Shown here one piece after another: positions 35,510-44,023 of a stretch of 64,000 nucleotides of DNA. Origin of the DNA: Anaerolineales bacterium (GTDB taxonomy: Bacteria > Chloroflexota > Anaerolineae > Aggregatilineales > UBA2796). Numbering within the stretch: the first letter of the stretch is position 1; each line of letters opens with the position of its first letter. Location of the stretch: the NCBI GenBank assembly GCA_015075625.1, contig JABTTZ010000002.1:1054001-1118000 (forward strand), written 5' to 3'. The position numbers were made by a program, and so were the translations under genes. The notes beneath the pieces were generated by a model. The model did not search any database. It was not told the DNA's origin and saw only the letters and a program-made list of their open reading frames with translations.

Positions 35510-35645
35510 GGACTTACGCAGTTGAACCTGTTTACCCCGTATTCATCGAAAGGGGTAAATTGAGGAGGAAGCCCGCTCAAAACCTCTTTTCCCCCTTCTC
35601 CCTAGGGGAGAAGGGGGTAGGGGGATGAGGGCAAGTGCGTAACTC
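35510..35645. repeat. MITE-like element with TTACGCA ends, copy 1
   Basis: The left end reads GGACTTACGCAGTT and the right end GTGCGTAACTC, imperfect inverted repeats about 135 bases apart. Internal sequence includes TATTCATCGAAAGGGG and a CCCCTTCTCCC/GGGAGAAGGGG hairpin. No open frame is present. Related copies occur at 39499-39621, about 36430-36600 and 55320-55412. Confidence 0.65.
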
Positions 35646-35899
35646 TTATCTTTTAATAATAGGGTTTTTCGGCTGTGCTGCAATCCTAAAGTGCGTTTTG
35701 GGGAGGGAAATGGAACAATCTTGTGATCATCCTTACATCTTTTTTGTAGCCTTATAACATTTACCACAGCACCTCGTTCGTCAAACCTACTGAAACCAAC
35801 CACATTCTTAACGACATCGGATTATAATGGAAGCGATTCGGAAAAGTCCGATGATATAGACTGTTAGTTTTTCAACCAGCTTTGAAAGGGCATTTTCGT
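35646..35899. other. Upstream region of the BON-like gene
   Basis: No gene is seen. The sequence is AT-rich relative to the window. It contains TATAAT (35823-35828) and an ATCGGA/TCCGAT inverted repeat (35816-35821 and 35847-35852) that could be regulatory. Confidence 0.35.
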
Positions 35900-36322
35900 A
35901 TGGAGCCGACAACAGATCGCCCGGATGTGGATATTGAGGAAGATATCAAACAAATCATCAATACCTTCACCCCACTTAAAACCTCAAAACCTTATTTTAC
36001 CCTTCAGGTCTCCAATGGCGTTGTCACAGTGCAAGGGAATGTTCGCAACCCCCAAGCGCGGCGTGTTCTGCTGGACAATGCGCCACGCATTACGGGCGTG
36101 CAAAAGGTAGATGCCAGCGCCTTTTTTGATGATGAACAGGTGCGCTATGATGTGGGTGGCGTGCTGCCGCCGGGTGTTCATGCCAGCGTCCTTTTCGGAG
36201 CGGTGGCGCTCACCGGAAAACTGCCCGAACATGCCACCGCCGAGGCGATTATCACCCTTGTTTCGCAGGTGGCTGGTGTGCGCCGCGTCGGGGTTGATTT
36301 TGGCGAGGCAAAAACGGGTTAA
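35900..36322 (+). CDS. BON-like domain protein
   Basis: A 140-residue protein. Residues 14-80 resemble the BON fold (ITNG-like V-x-NGVVTVQG-V-x-NPQARRVLLDNA, then GVQKVD), found in bacterial osmotic-stress and membrane-attachment proteins. A second, weaker half (FGAVALTGKLPEHATAEAI...GVRRV) looks like another BON-type repeat. There is no signal peptide, so it is probably cytosolic. The ATG at 35900 follows GAAAGGG. It is a single gene between repeat elements. Confidence 0.65.
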   Translation: MEPTTDRPDVDIEEDIKQIINTFTPLKTSKPYFTLQVSNGVVTVQGNVRNPQARRVLLDNAPRITGVQKVDASAFFDDEQVRYDVGGVLPPGVHASVLFGAVALTGKLPEHATAEAIITLVSQVAGVRRVGVDFGEAKTG

Positions 36323-36429
36323 AGTTTGCTCAAATGTAAGCGAGTAGTGTTAACGCTTACCCAGATTGTTTTCTCAAGAAGATGTGTGTGGGCAACCTGA
36401 TAAGGTCGCCCCAGAGAAAGGCTCACACT

Positions 36430-36660
36430 GTCATTCGTAGACGTTAGGCAGCCGCCCTCATCCCCCGGCGAGGCGCCTTCGGCGCAGACCTGCTCTCCCA
36501 GTGGGAGAAGGGGGAATCCATTTTTTGAGGGGGCTTCCCCCTCAAACGTCCCCTTTCGATGAATACAGGGGAAACACGTTCAACGGCGTAAGTTCTCATG
36601 ACAAGCCATTCCAAACCCCCTCCCCGTAAATGAAAAGGGGGCAAGGGATAGGGGTTTTTG
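36430..36660. repeat. MITE-like element copy 2 and adjacent CCCCT-rich repeat
   Basis: This copy is inverted relative to copy 1. It contains CCCTTTCGATGAATACAGGGG, split as CCCTTTCGATGAATAC and AGGGG, and ends GTTCAACGGCGTAAGTTC. The left end is degenerate. At 36608-36655 lies CCCCCTCCCC...GGGGGCAAGGGATAGGGG, whose reverse complement resembles 50112-50160. The gap 36323-36683 contains no gene. Confidence 0.55.
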
Positions 36661-36683
36661 AAATATGTTCTAGATTACTGGGC

Positions 36684-37910
36684 TTATCCCGCTGAGGCAC
36701 AGCCTAGCGTTGCCACTAACGCCCCTTTTGCTACTGCCTGCCGCGACCCCGCCGCTGCCAATGGCGCAGCAAACAAGGTCGCCTCGTTGCCGCCGCTGCC
36801 CGTCGCCGGATCAATCGCCTTTGTCGCATCAAAGAACAATGTATCGCCACAGACGCGCAAGCCGCCGATCACTTCAGCGGGATCTGCCGTCATCGCCGTG
36901 AGGACGTTCACCTGCCCCGTCGCCACATCCACGGTGAACAAGGTCGGGGTGACGATGTAATAGCTGTTTTGATACCCGCCGCCGGTGAAAATGATCTGCG
37001 TCCCATCCGATGTCCACGACATTGATTCCAACGCCTGACCAACCCCCGCTTGGGCAATCACACGCAGTTCCCCCGTAGCGAGGGTTAGCACCGCTAGGGT
37101 GTTCAAGGTGAAGCCCGGACCAAGCGGTTGGTATTGCGCTGGTGGGTTTGCCGGATCGCCATAGAGAAAGGCGATCTGTGATCCATCGGGGGAAAGGGCA
37201 AGGCTGGCGTTTACGCCCGCAGGGAACAACCGTGCTGCCGGGGGCATCGTCTGCTGCCCCAGTCCGATCTGGTCAGCCTGCGCCTCAAAACGATAGACAC
37301 CGCCGAAATTACCATCGGTGTAAGGGACAAATGCTGTCAGCAGCACCGCGCCATTGGCATAGTCAAGAGCGCTTCCTACCTGCCCCCCGCCAACAGGTGA
37401 GGAGTCATCGAAAAGGGCGTTGAATTGGGTGGCTTTGCCGCTCTCAAATTCAACAATGCCCACCGCCCACGCCCGCCGCTCTAAGTTGGTGATCGTATAG
37501 AAAAGGTACTTGGAATCACGGCTGATTCCGGCGTCAAGGAGGTTGAACCCCGTTTCGATAGGGAGGGCAATCGGTGTCCCATTTAGGGCGGAAAACTCCA
37601 AGACTTCCGTTTGGCGCGTAGCGTCATAGCCAGCGTTCACCCGCCAACGTAAATCGGGCGAGATAATGACGCGCACGGTGGGGTTTTCCACAAGCACCCC
37701 CGCCTCTGTTCCCTCTGGGGTATAAAGGCGAATACTGCTGTTGCCATCCGCCGTAAAAATCTGGGCGATCACATTGGGGCGTCCCCCCTCTTGTGCGCTG
37801 GCGGGCAGCGCGGCGGCGCTGAACACAAAAAGGGCGATCAAAACACGCAGCACCTGTTGGCGGGTGAGCGCAGCGATCAACGGTAAGGGTCTCACTATCG
37901 TTGCCTCCAT
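36684..37910 (-). CDS. Exported WD/TolB-like beta-propeller protein
   Basis: A 408-residue protein with a signal peptide (about 1-40, RVLIALFVFSAAALPASAQEG). It has repeated propeller-like blades such as SPDGSQIAFLYGD, DGTQIIFTGGG and SRDSKYLFYTIT, similar to TolB/WD40-type proteins. The ATG at 37910 is preferred because the signal peptide would be displaced by the longer form at 37961. There are two Cys near the C-terminus (GLRVCGD and TLGCAS). It is divergent from tRNA-Ser. No partner suggests a function. Confidence 0.72.
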   Translation of the reverse strand: MEATIVRPLPLIAALTRQQVLRVLIALFVFSAAALPASAQEGGRPNVIAQIFTADGNSSIRLYTPEGTEAGVLVENPTVRVIISPDLRWRVNAGYDATRQTEVLEFSALNGTPIALPIETGFNLLDAGISRDSKYLFYTITNLERRAWAVGIVEFESGKATQFNALFDDSSPVGGGQVGSALDYANGAVLLTAFVPYTDGNFGGVYRFEAQADQIGLGQQTMPPAARLFPAGVNASLALSPDGSQIAFLYGDPANPPAQYQPLGPGFTLNTLAVLTLATGELRVIAQAGVGQALESMSWTSDGTQIIFTGGGYQNSYYIVTPTLFTVDVATGQVNVLTAMTADPAEVIGGLRVCGDTLFFDATKAIDPATGSGGNEATLFAAPLAAAGSRQAVAKGALVATLGCASAG

Positions 37911-37986
37911 AGAAAGAGTGGCTTCTTCTGTGGGGAGACATTGTAGCGCGTTCCCGCACACCCCGCTGAGATCGGCTAAGCTAGGC

Positions 37987-38016
37987 TTGACCTCAATGCT
38001 GTGCCTCCGCTATAAT
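37987..38016 (+). promoter_or_regulatory. Promoter of tRNA-Ser
   Basis: TTGACC (37987-37992) and a perfect TATAAT (38011-38016) are spaced 18 bases. The tRNA begins twelve bases after the -10. Confidence 0.85.
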
Positions 38017-38028
38017 GGCACAATCACT

Positions 38029-38113
38029 GGAGAGGTCGCATAGTGGTTTAGTGCGCTCGCCTGGAACGCGAGTTGGGGTAACACCCTCGTGGGTTCGAAT
38101 CCCACCCTCTCCG
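38029..38113 (+). tRNA. tRNA-Ser (anticodon GGA)
   Basis: The 85-base gene folds as a class II tRNA. The acceptor stem GGAGAGG pairs with CCTCTCC, and the discriminator base is G. The anticodon stem is CTCGC/GCGAG with loop CTGGAAC, so the anticodon is GGA, which reads UCC/UCU serine codons. A long variable arm (TTGGGGTAACACCCTC) and the T-loop GGGTTCGAATCCC are present. The 3' CCA is not encoded. Confidence 0.96.
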
Positions 38114-38120
38114 CAGCTTT

Positions 38121-38155
38121 ACACCAGCAGCCAAAGGTTGCTGGTGTTTGTTTTT
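38121..38155 (+). terminator. Rho-independent terminator of tRNA-Ser
   Basis: A nine-base-pair stem (ACACCAGCA/TGCTGGTGT) is followed by TTGTTTTT. It begins eight bases after the tRNA end. Confidence 0.9.
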
Positions 38156-38263
38156 AGGTTTATTCTCGAACTGCCGAAAACAAAAACCATCACACCGCGT
38201 CTATAAAACAGGTTAACAGAATCCCCGTTCTTAATTCTTTGTGCTGTGGAGCAGTCAATCCAT

Positions 38264-39466
38264 ATGAAAACCCTCACCTCCCCTCTCACCTCAGTCGATT
38301 TGCTCTGGGATACTCTTGGTTTTTTACCTGTCCCCGGCGGCAGCGCTCCGATTGGTCTAGAGGAAAAATCCCTTGAACGCTTTTTGAAGGCAAATAGCCC
38401 TGACTGGCACAGTTATTACAGCCGAGAAGCGCCTTTTCATCAGGTGACTATCGCACCCTTCCACCTTATGCGTTATGCCGTCACGAACGGACACTATGCC
38501 CTTTTTATGGCGCAGGACGGTTATACCAACCCCGACCTCTGGACGCCTGATGGATGGGCTTGGCTGCTGCGTACAAAGCGGACGCAGCCGCTCCATTGGA
38601 ACACCCCTCAATTTGCTGGCGAAGATCGCCCAGTGGTTGGCGTCAGTTGGTATGAGGCAACGGCATTTGCCCGGTGGGCGTCGCTCCAAACCGGACACAA
38701 TCTGCGCTTACCCAGTGAGGTCGAATGGGAATGGGCAGCGCGGGGTGAAAACACACGCTCGTTTTACCCCTGGGGTGGCGCATGGGATGCCGCAAAACTG
38801 AACAGCGGCTATAGCGACGAGACACATCCAACCATTGGCACGACCACCCCTGTGGGGATGTTTAGTCCGGCGGGGGATGCCCCTTTGGGGCATGGCGAGA
38901 TGTTGGGGCAAGTTTTCGAATGGATGAATTCTGCCTTCCGCCCTTACCCCTATGACGCTCACGATGGGCGGGAAGATCGCTATGCCCCAGAGATGCGCGT
39001 TCGGCGCGGAGGGAGCTGGCTGGATGGCAAATTTGCCCACCGTGTGACAACGCGCTACTACTTCCCGCAGCATTATTCCGATAAAACAGATGGCTTTCGC
39101 TTAGCGGCAGGCGGCGACGCGCTCCCCCTTCCGCCTCGTCCCCCCTACGATTTGGTCGTCTATGGGCGGACAACCTTCTGTCCCGATTTGCTCCACACCA
39201 TCCGCTGGCTGCACGCCTGGAACGTCCCCTATCGCCAACTTCAACTTGATCGTGATGAGGAAGTCGCCCTCCGTCTTGATGCGTGGTTGGGGGCGCGCAC
39301 TATCCCCACGCTGGTTGTTGCGGCATGGGGCGATGTTCTGCCCATCACCCCTCCTACCGGTGTCGATTTCTCCCACCTACGGAACACAGATCGTGGGGCG
39401 ATGCTCCATGAGCCAGACGAATCAACCCTTCGTGCCTTTCTCGTGCGGCACGGCTTTTTAACTTAG
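38264..39466 (+). CDS. Formylglycine-generating-enzyme-fold protein fused to a glutaredoxin-like domain
   Basis: A 400-residue protein. Residues about 18-283 show the FGE/SUMF1 (EgtB-like) fold: FHLMRYAVTNGHYALF, VVGVSWYEATAFARW, RLPSEVEWEWAARG and VRRGGSW. Where formylglycine-generating enzymes have two active cysteines after GSW, this protein reads LDGKFAHRVTTR, so those cysteines are missing. Residues about 296-375 form a thioredoxin/glutaredoxin-like module (VVYGRTTFCPDLL with C306, and TIPTLVV with a cis-Pro). It has a single Cys rather than CxxC. The ATG at 38264 is chosen; a GTG 18 bases upstream is possible. The substrate is unknown. Confidence 0.8.
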   Translation: MKTLTSPLTSVDLLWDTLGFLPVPGGSAPIGLEEKSLERFLKANSPDWHSYYSREAPFHQVTIAPFHLMRYAVTNGHYALFMAQDGYTNPDLWTPDGWAWLLRTKRTQPLHWNTPQFAGEDRPVVGVSWYEATAFARWASLQTGHNLRLPSEVEWEWAARGENTRSFYPWGGAWDAAKLNSGYSDETHPTIGTTTPVGMFSPAGDAPLGHGEMLGQVFEWMNSAFRPYPYDAHDGREDRYAPEMRVRRGGSWLDGKFAHRVTTRYYFPQHYSDKTDGFRLAAGGDALPLPPRPPYDLVVYGRTTFCPDLLHTIRWLHAWNVPYRQLQLDRDEEVALRLDAWLGARTIPTLVVAAWGDVLPITPPTGVDFSHLRNTDRGAMLHEPDESTLRAFLVRHGFLT

Positions 39467-39498
39467 TATAGATGTCAGCAGGCGATCTTATTGAACTC

Positions 39499-39621
39499 AC
39501 CTTACGCAGTTGGCTTTGTTCACCCCATATTCATCGAAAGGGACAGATTGAGGGGGCTTCCCCCTCAAAAAAGTGCATACCCCCTCGCGCAGCGTGAGGG
39601 GGGTGAGGGTCTGTGCGTAAA
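39499..39621. repeat. MITE-like element, copy 3
   Basis: Left end CCTTACGCAGTTGG, right end CTGTGCGTAAAG, about 120 bases apart. The internal CATATTCATCGAAAGGGA matches copy 1. The element fills most of the 268-base gap before nadK. A TATAAT at 39699-39704 follows it and may belong to the nadK promoter. Confidence 0.65.
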
Positions 39622-39734
39622 GCAATCTTATCGAGATAAGATCGCCTACCCGAACCTTCTCTTGCCCCCTCAGAACACCCGTGCTATACTTCTGGCGGTA
39701 TAATCCCTCCCAAAGGGAAAAGGCATCACAATTC

Positions 39735-40649
39735 ATGTTCAAACGGGTGGGGGTATTGGGACATCCGCTGCGCCCTATAACAGCGGAGGTCTGTTCCGAA
39801 GTGGCTCAGACCGTTCGCCAGCGGGGGGCAGAGGCGTGGTGCTATACCACATGGGGAGCGGCGGAAATCCGTCCACAGGTTGCCGAATCCGATCTGATCA
39901 TCGCCATTGGTGGGGATGGTTCGATGCTGCGGGCGGCGCGGTTGGCGGCGCAGTATGATGTCCCTGTATTTGGAATCAACGCCGGGCATTTGGGCTTCCT
40001 CACTGAGTCCAGCCTGAGCGAGTGGGATCAGGCGTTAGAGCGCTTATTCAGCGGGATGTATTGGATCGAAACACGGATGATGATCCGTGCTGAGACGTGG
40101 CGAAACGACAGCCGCCTGCTTGTTGAAAACGCGCTGAACGATGTTGTCGTCAGTCGTGGTGGAGCGTCCCGTTCAATTTTGGTAGAGACATACATTGATG
40201 GCGGCTGGACAACAACCTATAACGCCGACGGTGTAATCATTGCCACCCCCACAGGCAGCACCGCCTATGCCCTAGCAGTGGGCGGTCCCATCTTGCCCCC
40301 GGAACTTGCCAATATCTTGGTTATTCCCGTCGCCCCTCACCTAAGTTTGGATCGTCCACTGGTACTGGCGAAAGGGGCGGTGGTTGAACTGCGCATCCCT
40401 GATGAGACCATGAGCGAGGCGATGCTGACCGTCGATGGCGAAAACCTGAACCCCTTACGCTCCGGCGATTCGATTGTTGTGCAGGGCAGCGAACACCGCG
40501 CTCGTTTTGTCCGTTTGCGAGAGCGGCATTACTTTTACCGTTCGCTGCTGGATCGGCTTGAACCACATGAGCCATCCCGCCGCGCCCGTCAGCCCTATCA
40601 ACCGCGCCGCGCCCGCCTTGATGCCTTAGCAGAGGACATGCCTTCATGA
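39735..40649 (+). CDS. nadK: NAD kinase
   Basis: A 304-residue ATP-NAD kinase that makes NADP from NAD. The catalytic GGDG is in IIAIGGDGSMLRAAR, followed by INAGHLGFLTE and the NAD-binding PTGSTAYALAVGGP. Length is slightly above the usual 290 because of a basic, Arg/Pro-rich tail. The ATG at 39735 begins at the conserved KRVGVLGHP start; an upstream GTG at 39681 would add 18 residues with no family match. The stop overlaps the next gene by four bases (ATGA), so the pair is translationally coupled. Confidence 0.93.
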   Translation: MFKRVGVLGHPLRPITAEVCSEVAQTVRQRGAEAWCYTTWGAAEIRPQVAESDLIIAIGGDGSMLRAARLAAQYDVPVFGINAGHLGFLTESSLSEWDQALERLFSGMYWIETRMMIRAETWRNDSRLLVENALNDVVVSRGGASRSILVETYIDGGWTTTYNADGVIIATPTGSTAYALAVGGPILPPELANILVIPVAPHLSLDRPLVLAKGAVVELRIPDETMSEAMLTVDGENLNPLRSGDSIVVQGSEHRARFVRLRERHYFYRSLLDRLEPHEPSRRARQPYQPRRARLDALAEDMPS

Positions 40650-41245
40650 CATTCACCGCCACCCCATCACCCACCAACGCCGATGAGGAAAAGACCTATT
40701 GCGCCGTTCATCCAACGGTAGAATCTGGGCTAAAATGCAATAAATGCGGGCGCTATATGTGTACAAAATGCGCCGTCTACACGCCCGTTGGCTACCGCTG
40801 CAAACAATGCGTGAATCAGCAGCAGGCGGGCTTTTTTAAGGCGCTCCCAATCGATTATGCCCTTGCGATTGCGGTAGCGCTGGTAGGTGGTCTGCTTGGT
40901 GGATTTATCCTTCCGAAGTTGTTCTTGTTCGGGGTGTTGATTCTCTCCTTTCCGGCAGGGATTGGCATTGGGGAGGCGGTTTGGCGGGTGACGAAAAAGC
41001 GGCGCGGAAAATACATCCCCCATGCCATTGTGGGGGCAATTCTGGTGGGAGCAATCGCCGCGAATGTACCGGCAATCAGCGATTTTCTTCACTTTTCGCA
41101 AGCGGCAAGTGCCAGCGGGCTGCCAGCCCGACAGGTGCAGCAAGTCCAAAACGAATTTCTGAGCATCTTCCTTCGGGATACACTCTTGCCCGTTGGCTTG
41201 TTTGCGATTATCGCTTCCGTTGGGGCAGTGGGACGGGTAAAGTAG
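40646..41245 (+). CDS. Membrane protein with N-terminal B-box-like zinc-binding region
   Basis: A 199-residue protein. Residues about 18-60 carry paired Cys and His that look like a B-box or zinc ribbon: CAVHP, LKCNKCGRYMC, KCAV, YRCKQC. Four hydrophobic helices follow (about 72-195). Its start overlaps the nadK stop, so the two are coupled. Similar small proteins with a CxxC-rich head and a membrane tail are common in Chloroflexota, but the role is unknown. It is upstream of recN by about 20 bases, so nadK, this gene and recN may form one operon. Confidence 0.78.
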   Translation: MTFTATPSPTNADEEKTYCAVHPTVESGLKCNKCGRYMCTKCAVYTPVGYRCKQCVNQQQAGFFKALPIDYALAIAVALVGGLLGGFILPKLFLFGVLILSFPAGIGIGEAVWRVTKKRRGKYIPHAIVGAILVGAIAANVPAISDFLHFSQAASASGLPARQVQQVQNEFLSIFLRDTLLPVGLFAIIASVGAVGRVK

Positions 41246-41264
41246 GACGAAATCAGGATAGGTT

Positions 41265-43013
41265 ATGCTGACGGACATCCGCATTGATCATTTTGCCATC
41301 ATTGATTCCCTCGAAGTGACGCTCTCACCCGGATTCAACGTGATCACCGGCGAAACAGGCGCGGGAAAATCGATCATCATTGACGCCGTAGACGTGCTGC
41401 TTGGCGGGCGTGCCGACCCCGACATGATCCGCGCTGGACAGGAACGGGCGGTCATCGAAGGGACATTTCGCCTTGTCCCGGGCAGCCTTGACGACCTCCG
41501 CACTCACTTTGAGGAACAAGGCATCGAGTTCAGCGATGATCTCGTCTTCACCCGCGAAATCCGCGCCAACGGGCGGACGCTGTGCCGCCTGAACGGAAGT
41601 ACGGTTGGCTTGCCCTTTTACCGCGAGATCGGTCAGCGGATGGTCGATATTCATGGGCAGAGCGAACACCTCTCCCTACTCCGTCCCAAAGTTCATATCT
41701 ACCTTTTGGATGGTTACGCTAGTTTAGAGGGGCAGCGCCGCGCCTTTGCCGCCCTCGTTGCCGAATTAGGCGACGTGCGTGCCGAGATCGCCCACTTGGA
41801 ACAAGATGAAGCCACCCTTGCCCGCCGCTTGGACATGCTTAAATTTCAAGTGGAGGACATCCGAGGCGTCGATCCCAAAGTGGGGGAAGACTCCCTCTTA
41901 GAGGAAGAATCAAGCCGCCTTGCCAATGCCGAAACCATCCGCACCCTTGCCGCTGAAAGCGCCCACCGCTTGAACCATGACAGCGCTAAACCGACCTCCG
42001 CAGTGGATGTCTTGAATCACATTTCGGCGCTCATGCTCAAACTGGTCAAGTTGGATACAACGCTCCAACCCGCCGCTGATCTTGCCGTGACATTGGCAGA
42101 TCAGGCGGCTGACCTTGCCCGGACGATGCGCCTCTACCTTGAAGGGGTGGAGAGCAACCCGCAGCGCCTCACAGAGGTGGAAGAACGCCTTGATCTGCTC
42201 AACCGGCTGAAGAAAAAATATGGCGGGACGTTGGAGGCGGTGATTGCCCACGCCGAGAGCGCGGCGAAGGAACTGGAAGCGATCACGAACAGCGATGTTC
42301 GCTTGCAAACGCTCCGTAAAAACGAGGATGCCCTTCTGCACAAGATTGGCAAAGCCGCCCTCTCGCTCAGCGACGCCCGTTTGGTGACGGCGAACAAACT
42401 GAGCCAAAAAATTGAACATGAACTTCAAGATTTAAAGATGGAGGGAGCGCGGTTTACCGTTTCGCTCAGCCAAGAGGAAGACCTCATCAACGGCTGTTAT
42501 GTTCGGGATCGTCGTCTGAAATTTGACCCAACGGGCATTGATCATGTCGAATTCATGATCGCCGCCAACCGGGGTGAACCGCTGCGCCCACTGGCAAAGG
42601 TTGCTTCTGGTGGCGAGACAGCGCGGATCATGCTGGCGCTCAAATCCGTCCTTAGCACAGAGGACAAAACGCCAACGCTGATTTTCGATGAAATTGATCA
42701 GGGCATTGGCGGGCGTTTGGGGAGCATGTTGGGGCAAAAACTCTGGAAACTTTCCACTGCACATCAGGTCTTGTGCGTAACCCACTTGGCACAGTTGGCG
42801 GGCTTTGCCGATGCCCATTTTAGGGTGGCAAAGGCAGTCAAGGGAACCCGTACTGTGACGGCGGTGACGCTGCTTGACGACAAGGGGCGGGTGAACGAGC
42901 TTGCCGAGATGCTTGGCGCGGAGACGGTCAGCGCTAAACAGAGCGCCCACGATCTGCTTATGTTGGCGCGGCAGATCAAAGATGGGAAAGGCGTTCAGGC
43001 AACCTTGATCTAG
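41265..43013 (+). CDS. recN: DNA repair protein RecN
   Basis: A 582-residue SMC-like ATPase that binds DNA ends during double-strand break repair. Walker A is GETGAGKSIIID near the N-terminus. A coiled-coil middle (about 160-420) separates it from the ABC signature VASGGETARIMLALKS and the Walker B TLIFDEIDQGIGG. The switch His is in LCVTHLAQLAGFAD. Length is normal for RecN. It lies directly downstream of the zinc-finger membrane gene, and its own hairpin terminator follows. Confidence 0.95.
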   Translation: MLTDIRIDHFAIIDSLEVTLSPGFNVITGETGAGKSIIIDAVDVLLGGRADPDMIRAGQERAVIEGTFRLVPGSLDDLRTHFEEQGIEFSDDLVFTREIRANGRTLCRLNGSTVGLPFYREIGQRMVDIHGQSEHLSLLRPKVHIYLLDGYASLEGQRRAFAALVAELGDVRAEIAHLEQDEATLARRLDMLKFQVEDIRGVDPKVGEDSLLEEESSRLANAETIRTLAAESAHRLNHDSAKPTSAVDVLNHISALMLKLVKLDTTLQPAADLAVTLADQAADLARTMRLYLEGVESNPQRLTEVEERLDLLNRLKKKYGGTLEAVIAHAESAAKELEAITNSDVRLQTLRKNEDALLHKIGKAALSLSDARLVTANKLSQKIEHELQDLKMEGARFTVSLSQEEDLINGCYVRDRRLKFDPTGIDHVEFMIAANRGEPLRPLAKVASGGETARIMLALKSVLSTEDKTPTLIFDEIDQGIGGRLGSMLGQKLWKLSTAHQVLCVTHLAQLAGFADAHFRVAKAVKGTRTVTAVTLLDDKGRVNELAEMLGAETVSAKQSAHDLLMLARQIKDGKGVQATLI

Positions 43014-43055
43014 GGAGCGTGGTGGGACTTAAAACCCTCTGCCGACCTTTTGCAA

Positions 43056-43091
43056 GGGCGCATCGTTTGCGCCCACCACCGCTGTTTTTTT
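43056..43091 (+). terminator. Terminator of recN
   Basis: A seven-base-pair stem (GGGCGCA/TGCGCCC, five-base loop) is followed after ten bases by TTTTTTT. It lies between the convergent recN and response-regulator genes. Confidence 0.6.
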
Positions 43092-43167
43092 GAACGCCAC
43101 GCACCTTCACCCTGCTTCCCCAACCGCTTGCCCGCTTGGAATCCGTCGCAGCGGTATTCGCCGCCTA

Positions 43168-43575
43168 CTATAACCCATTACCCCAAACAGGGCTGCCGTT
43201 CAGCGCCGCCGCGATCTGTTCGGCAAAGCGGAAGAAATTGATCGGCTTCATGATGTAGCCGTTAAAGCCCCGCCGCCGCGCCTCGCCGATTCCTTCAGCG
43301 GGATCGGTGCTGGAAATAGCAAGGATGGGAATTTGGCTGTAGTTAGGCGATGCCCGAATCGCCTCATACAAATCATAGCCTGAGGTGTGGTTGGGGAGGA
43401 TCAGATCGAGTAAGATCAGGTGAATGGGGGCGAGATTCTCTAACTGATAAAGTAAATCGTACCCCGAGCGGCTAACAAACACCTGCGCCCCGCTTGCCTC
43501 CAACAGCATCTGCGCAATCACACGATTTTCGGGGTTATCTTCCACGATAAAAATACGCTTGTCTCGGAGCAACAT
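43168..43575 (-). CDS. Single-domain response regulator 4
   Basis: A 135-residue receiver with the phospho-acceptor Asp in LILLDLILPNH, an acidic pair in IVEDN and the conserved Lys in MKPIN. There is no DNA-binding or enzymatic output. It is the last gene of the sensory island, about 33 bases after regulator 3. The ATG at 43575 is chosen over a GTG nine bases upstream. Confidence 0.88.
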   Translation of the reverse strand: MLLRDKRIFIVEDNPENRVIAQMLLEASGAQVFVSRSGYDLLYQLENLAPIHLILLDLILPNHTSGYDLYEAIRASPNYSQIPILAISSTDPAEGIGEARRRGFNGYIMKPINFFRFAEQIAAALNGSPVWGNGL

Positions 43576-43608
43576 GGCACACACTCGCTTCCGCCTAATG
43601 AACCCCCT

Positions 43609-44010
43609 TCATACAATACGCCAGATCGCTTCCCCTTTCAAAAGGCGCAAGAGCAACTCTGGGAAGGTTCTCTGGTCAATCGGTTTTGCCACACAGCCAT
43701 TAAACCCCGCCTGTTTTAGCAAGGCAATTTCCTCGTTCATGACACTTGCAGTGAGTGCCACCACCCTCGCTGAGGCATAGGATTCGCTTGCCCGCAGCAG
43801 TTTGAGCATGGCAAACCCATCCAGTGGAGTCATGTGGATATCCAGTAAAATCAAATCTGGAGTGATCGGCAGCGCCAGCACACGTGCCATAAAATCGGCG
43901 CTGTTTGGGAACATGTAAAGCGTGTACCCTAAGACATTGCCGACAAAAAACTCGAAAACCTCTCGGCTGAGGGTGTCATCCTCAATATACAAAATAATCG
44001 CTGAGGGCAT
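43609..44010 (-). CDS. Single-domain response regulator 3
   Basis: A 133-residue receiver (YIEDD pair, Asp in LILLDIHMTPLDG, Thr/Ser switch in VALTAS, Lys in AKPID). The ATG at 44010 follows GGAAGGAAC. It lies 13 bases after histidine kinase 2, so is probably its direct partner. Confidence 0.9.
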   Translation of the reverse strand: MPSAIILYIEDDTLSREVFEFFVGNVLGYTLYMFPNSADFMARVLALPITPDLILLDIHMTPLDGFAMLKLLRASESYASARVVALTASVMNEEIALLKQAGFNGCVAKPIDQRTFPELLLRLLKGEAIWRIV

Positions 44011-44023
44011 TGGATGTTCCTTC

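Noticed and set aside
35816-35852. ATCGGA/TCCGAT inverted repeat as an operator for the BON-like gene
   Set aside because: The arms are only six bases, 25 bases apart, with no second occurrence, so it is mentioned only as a possibility.
38264-39466. Active formylglycine-generating enzyme or sulfatase maturase
   Set aside because: The two catalytic cysteines after GSW are missing and no sulfatase gene is nearby.
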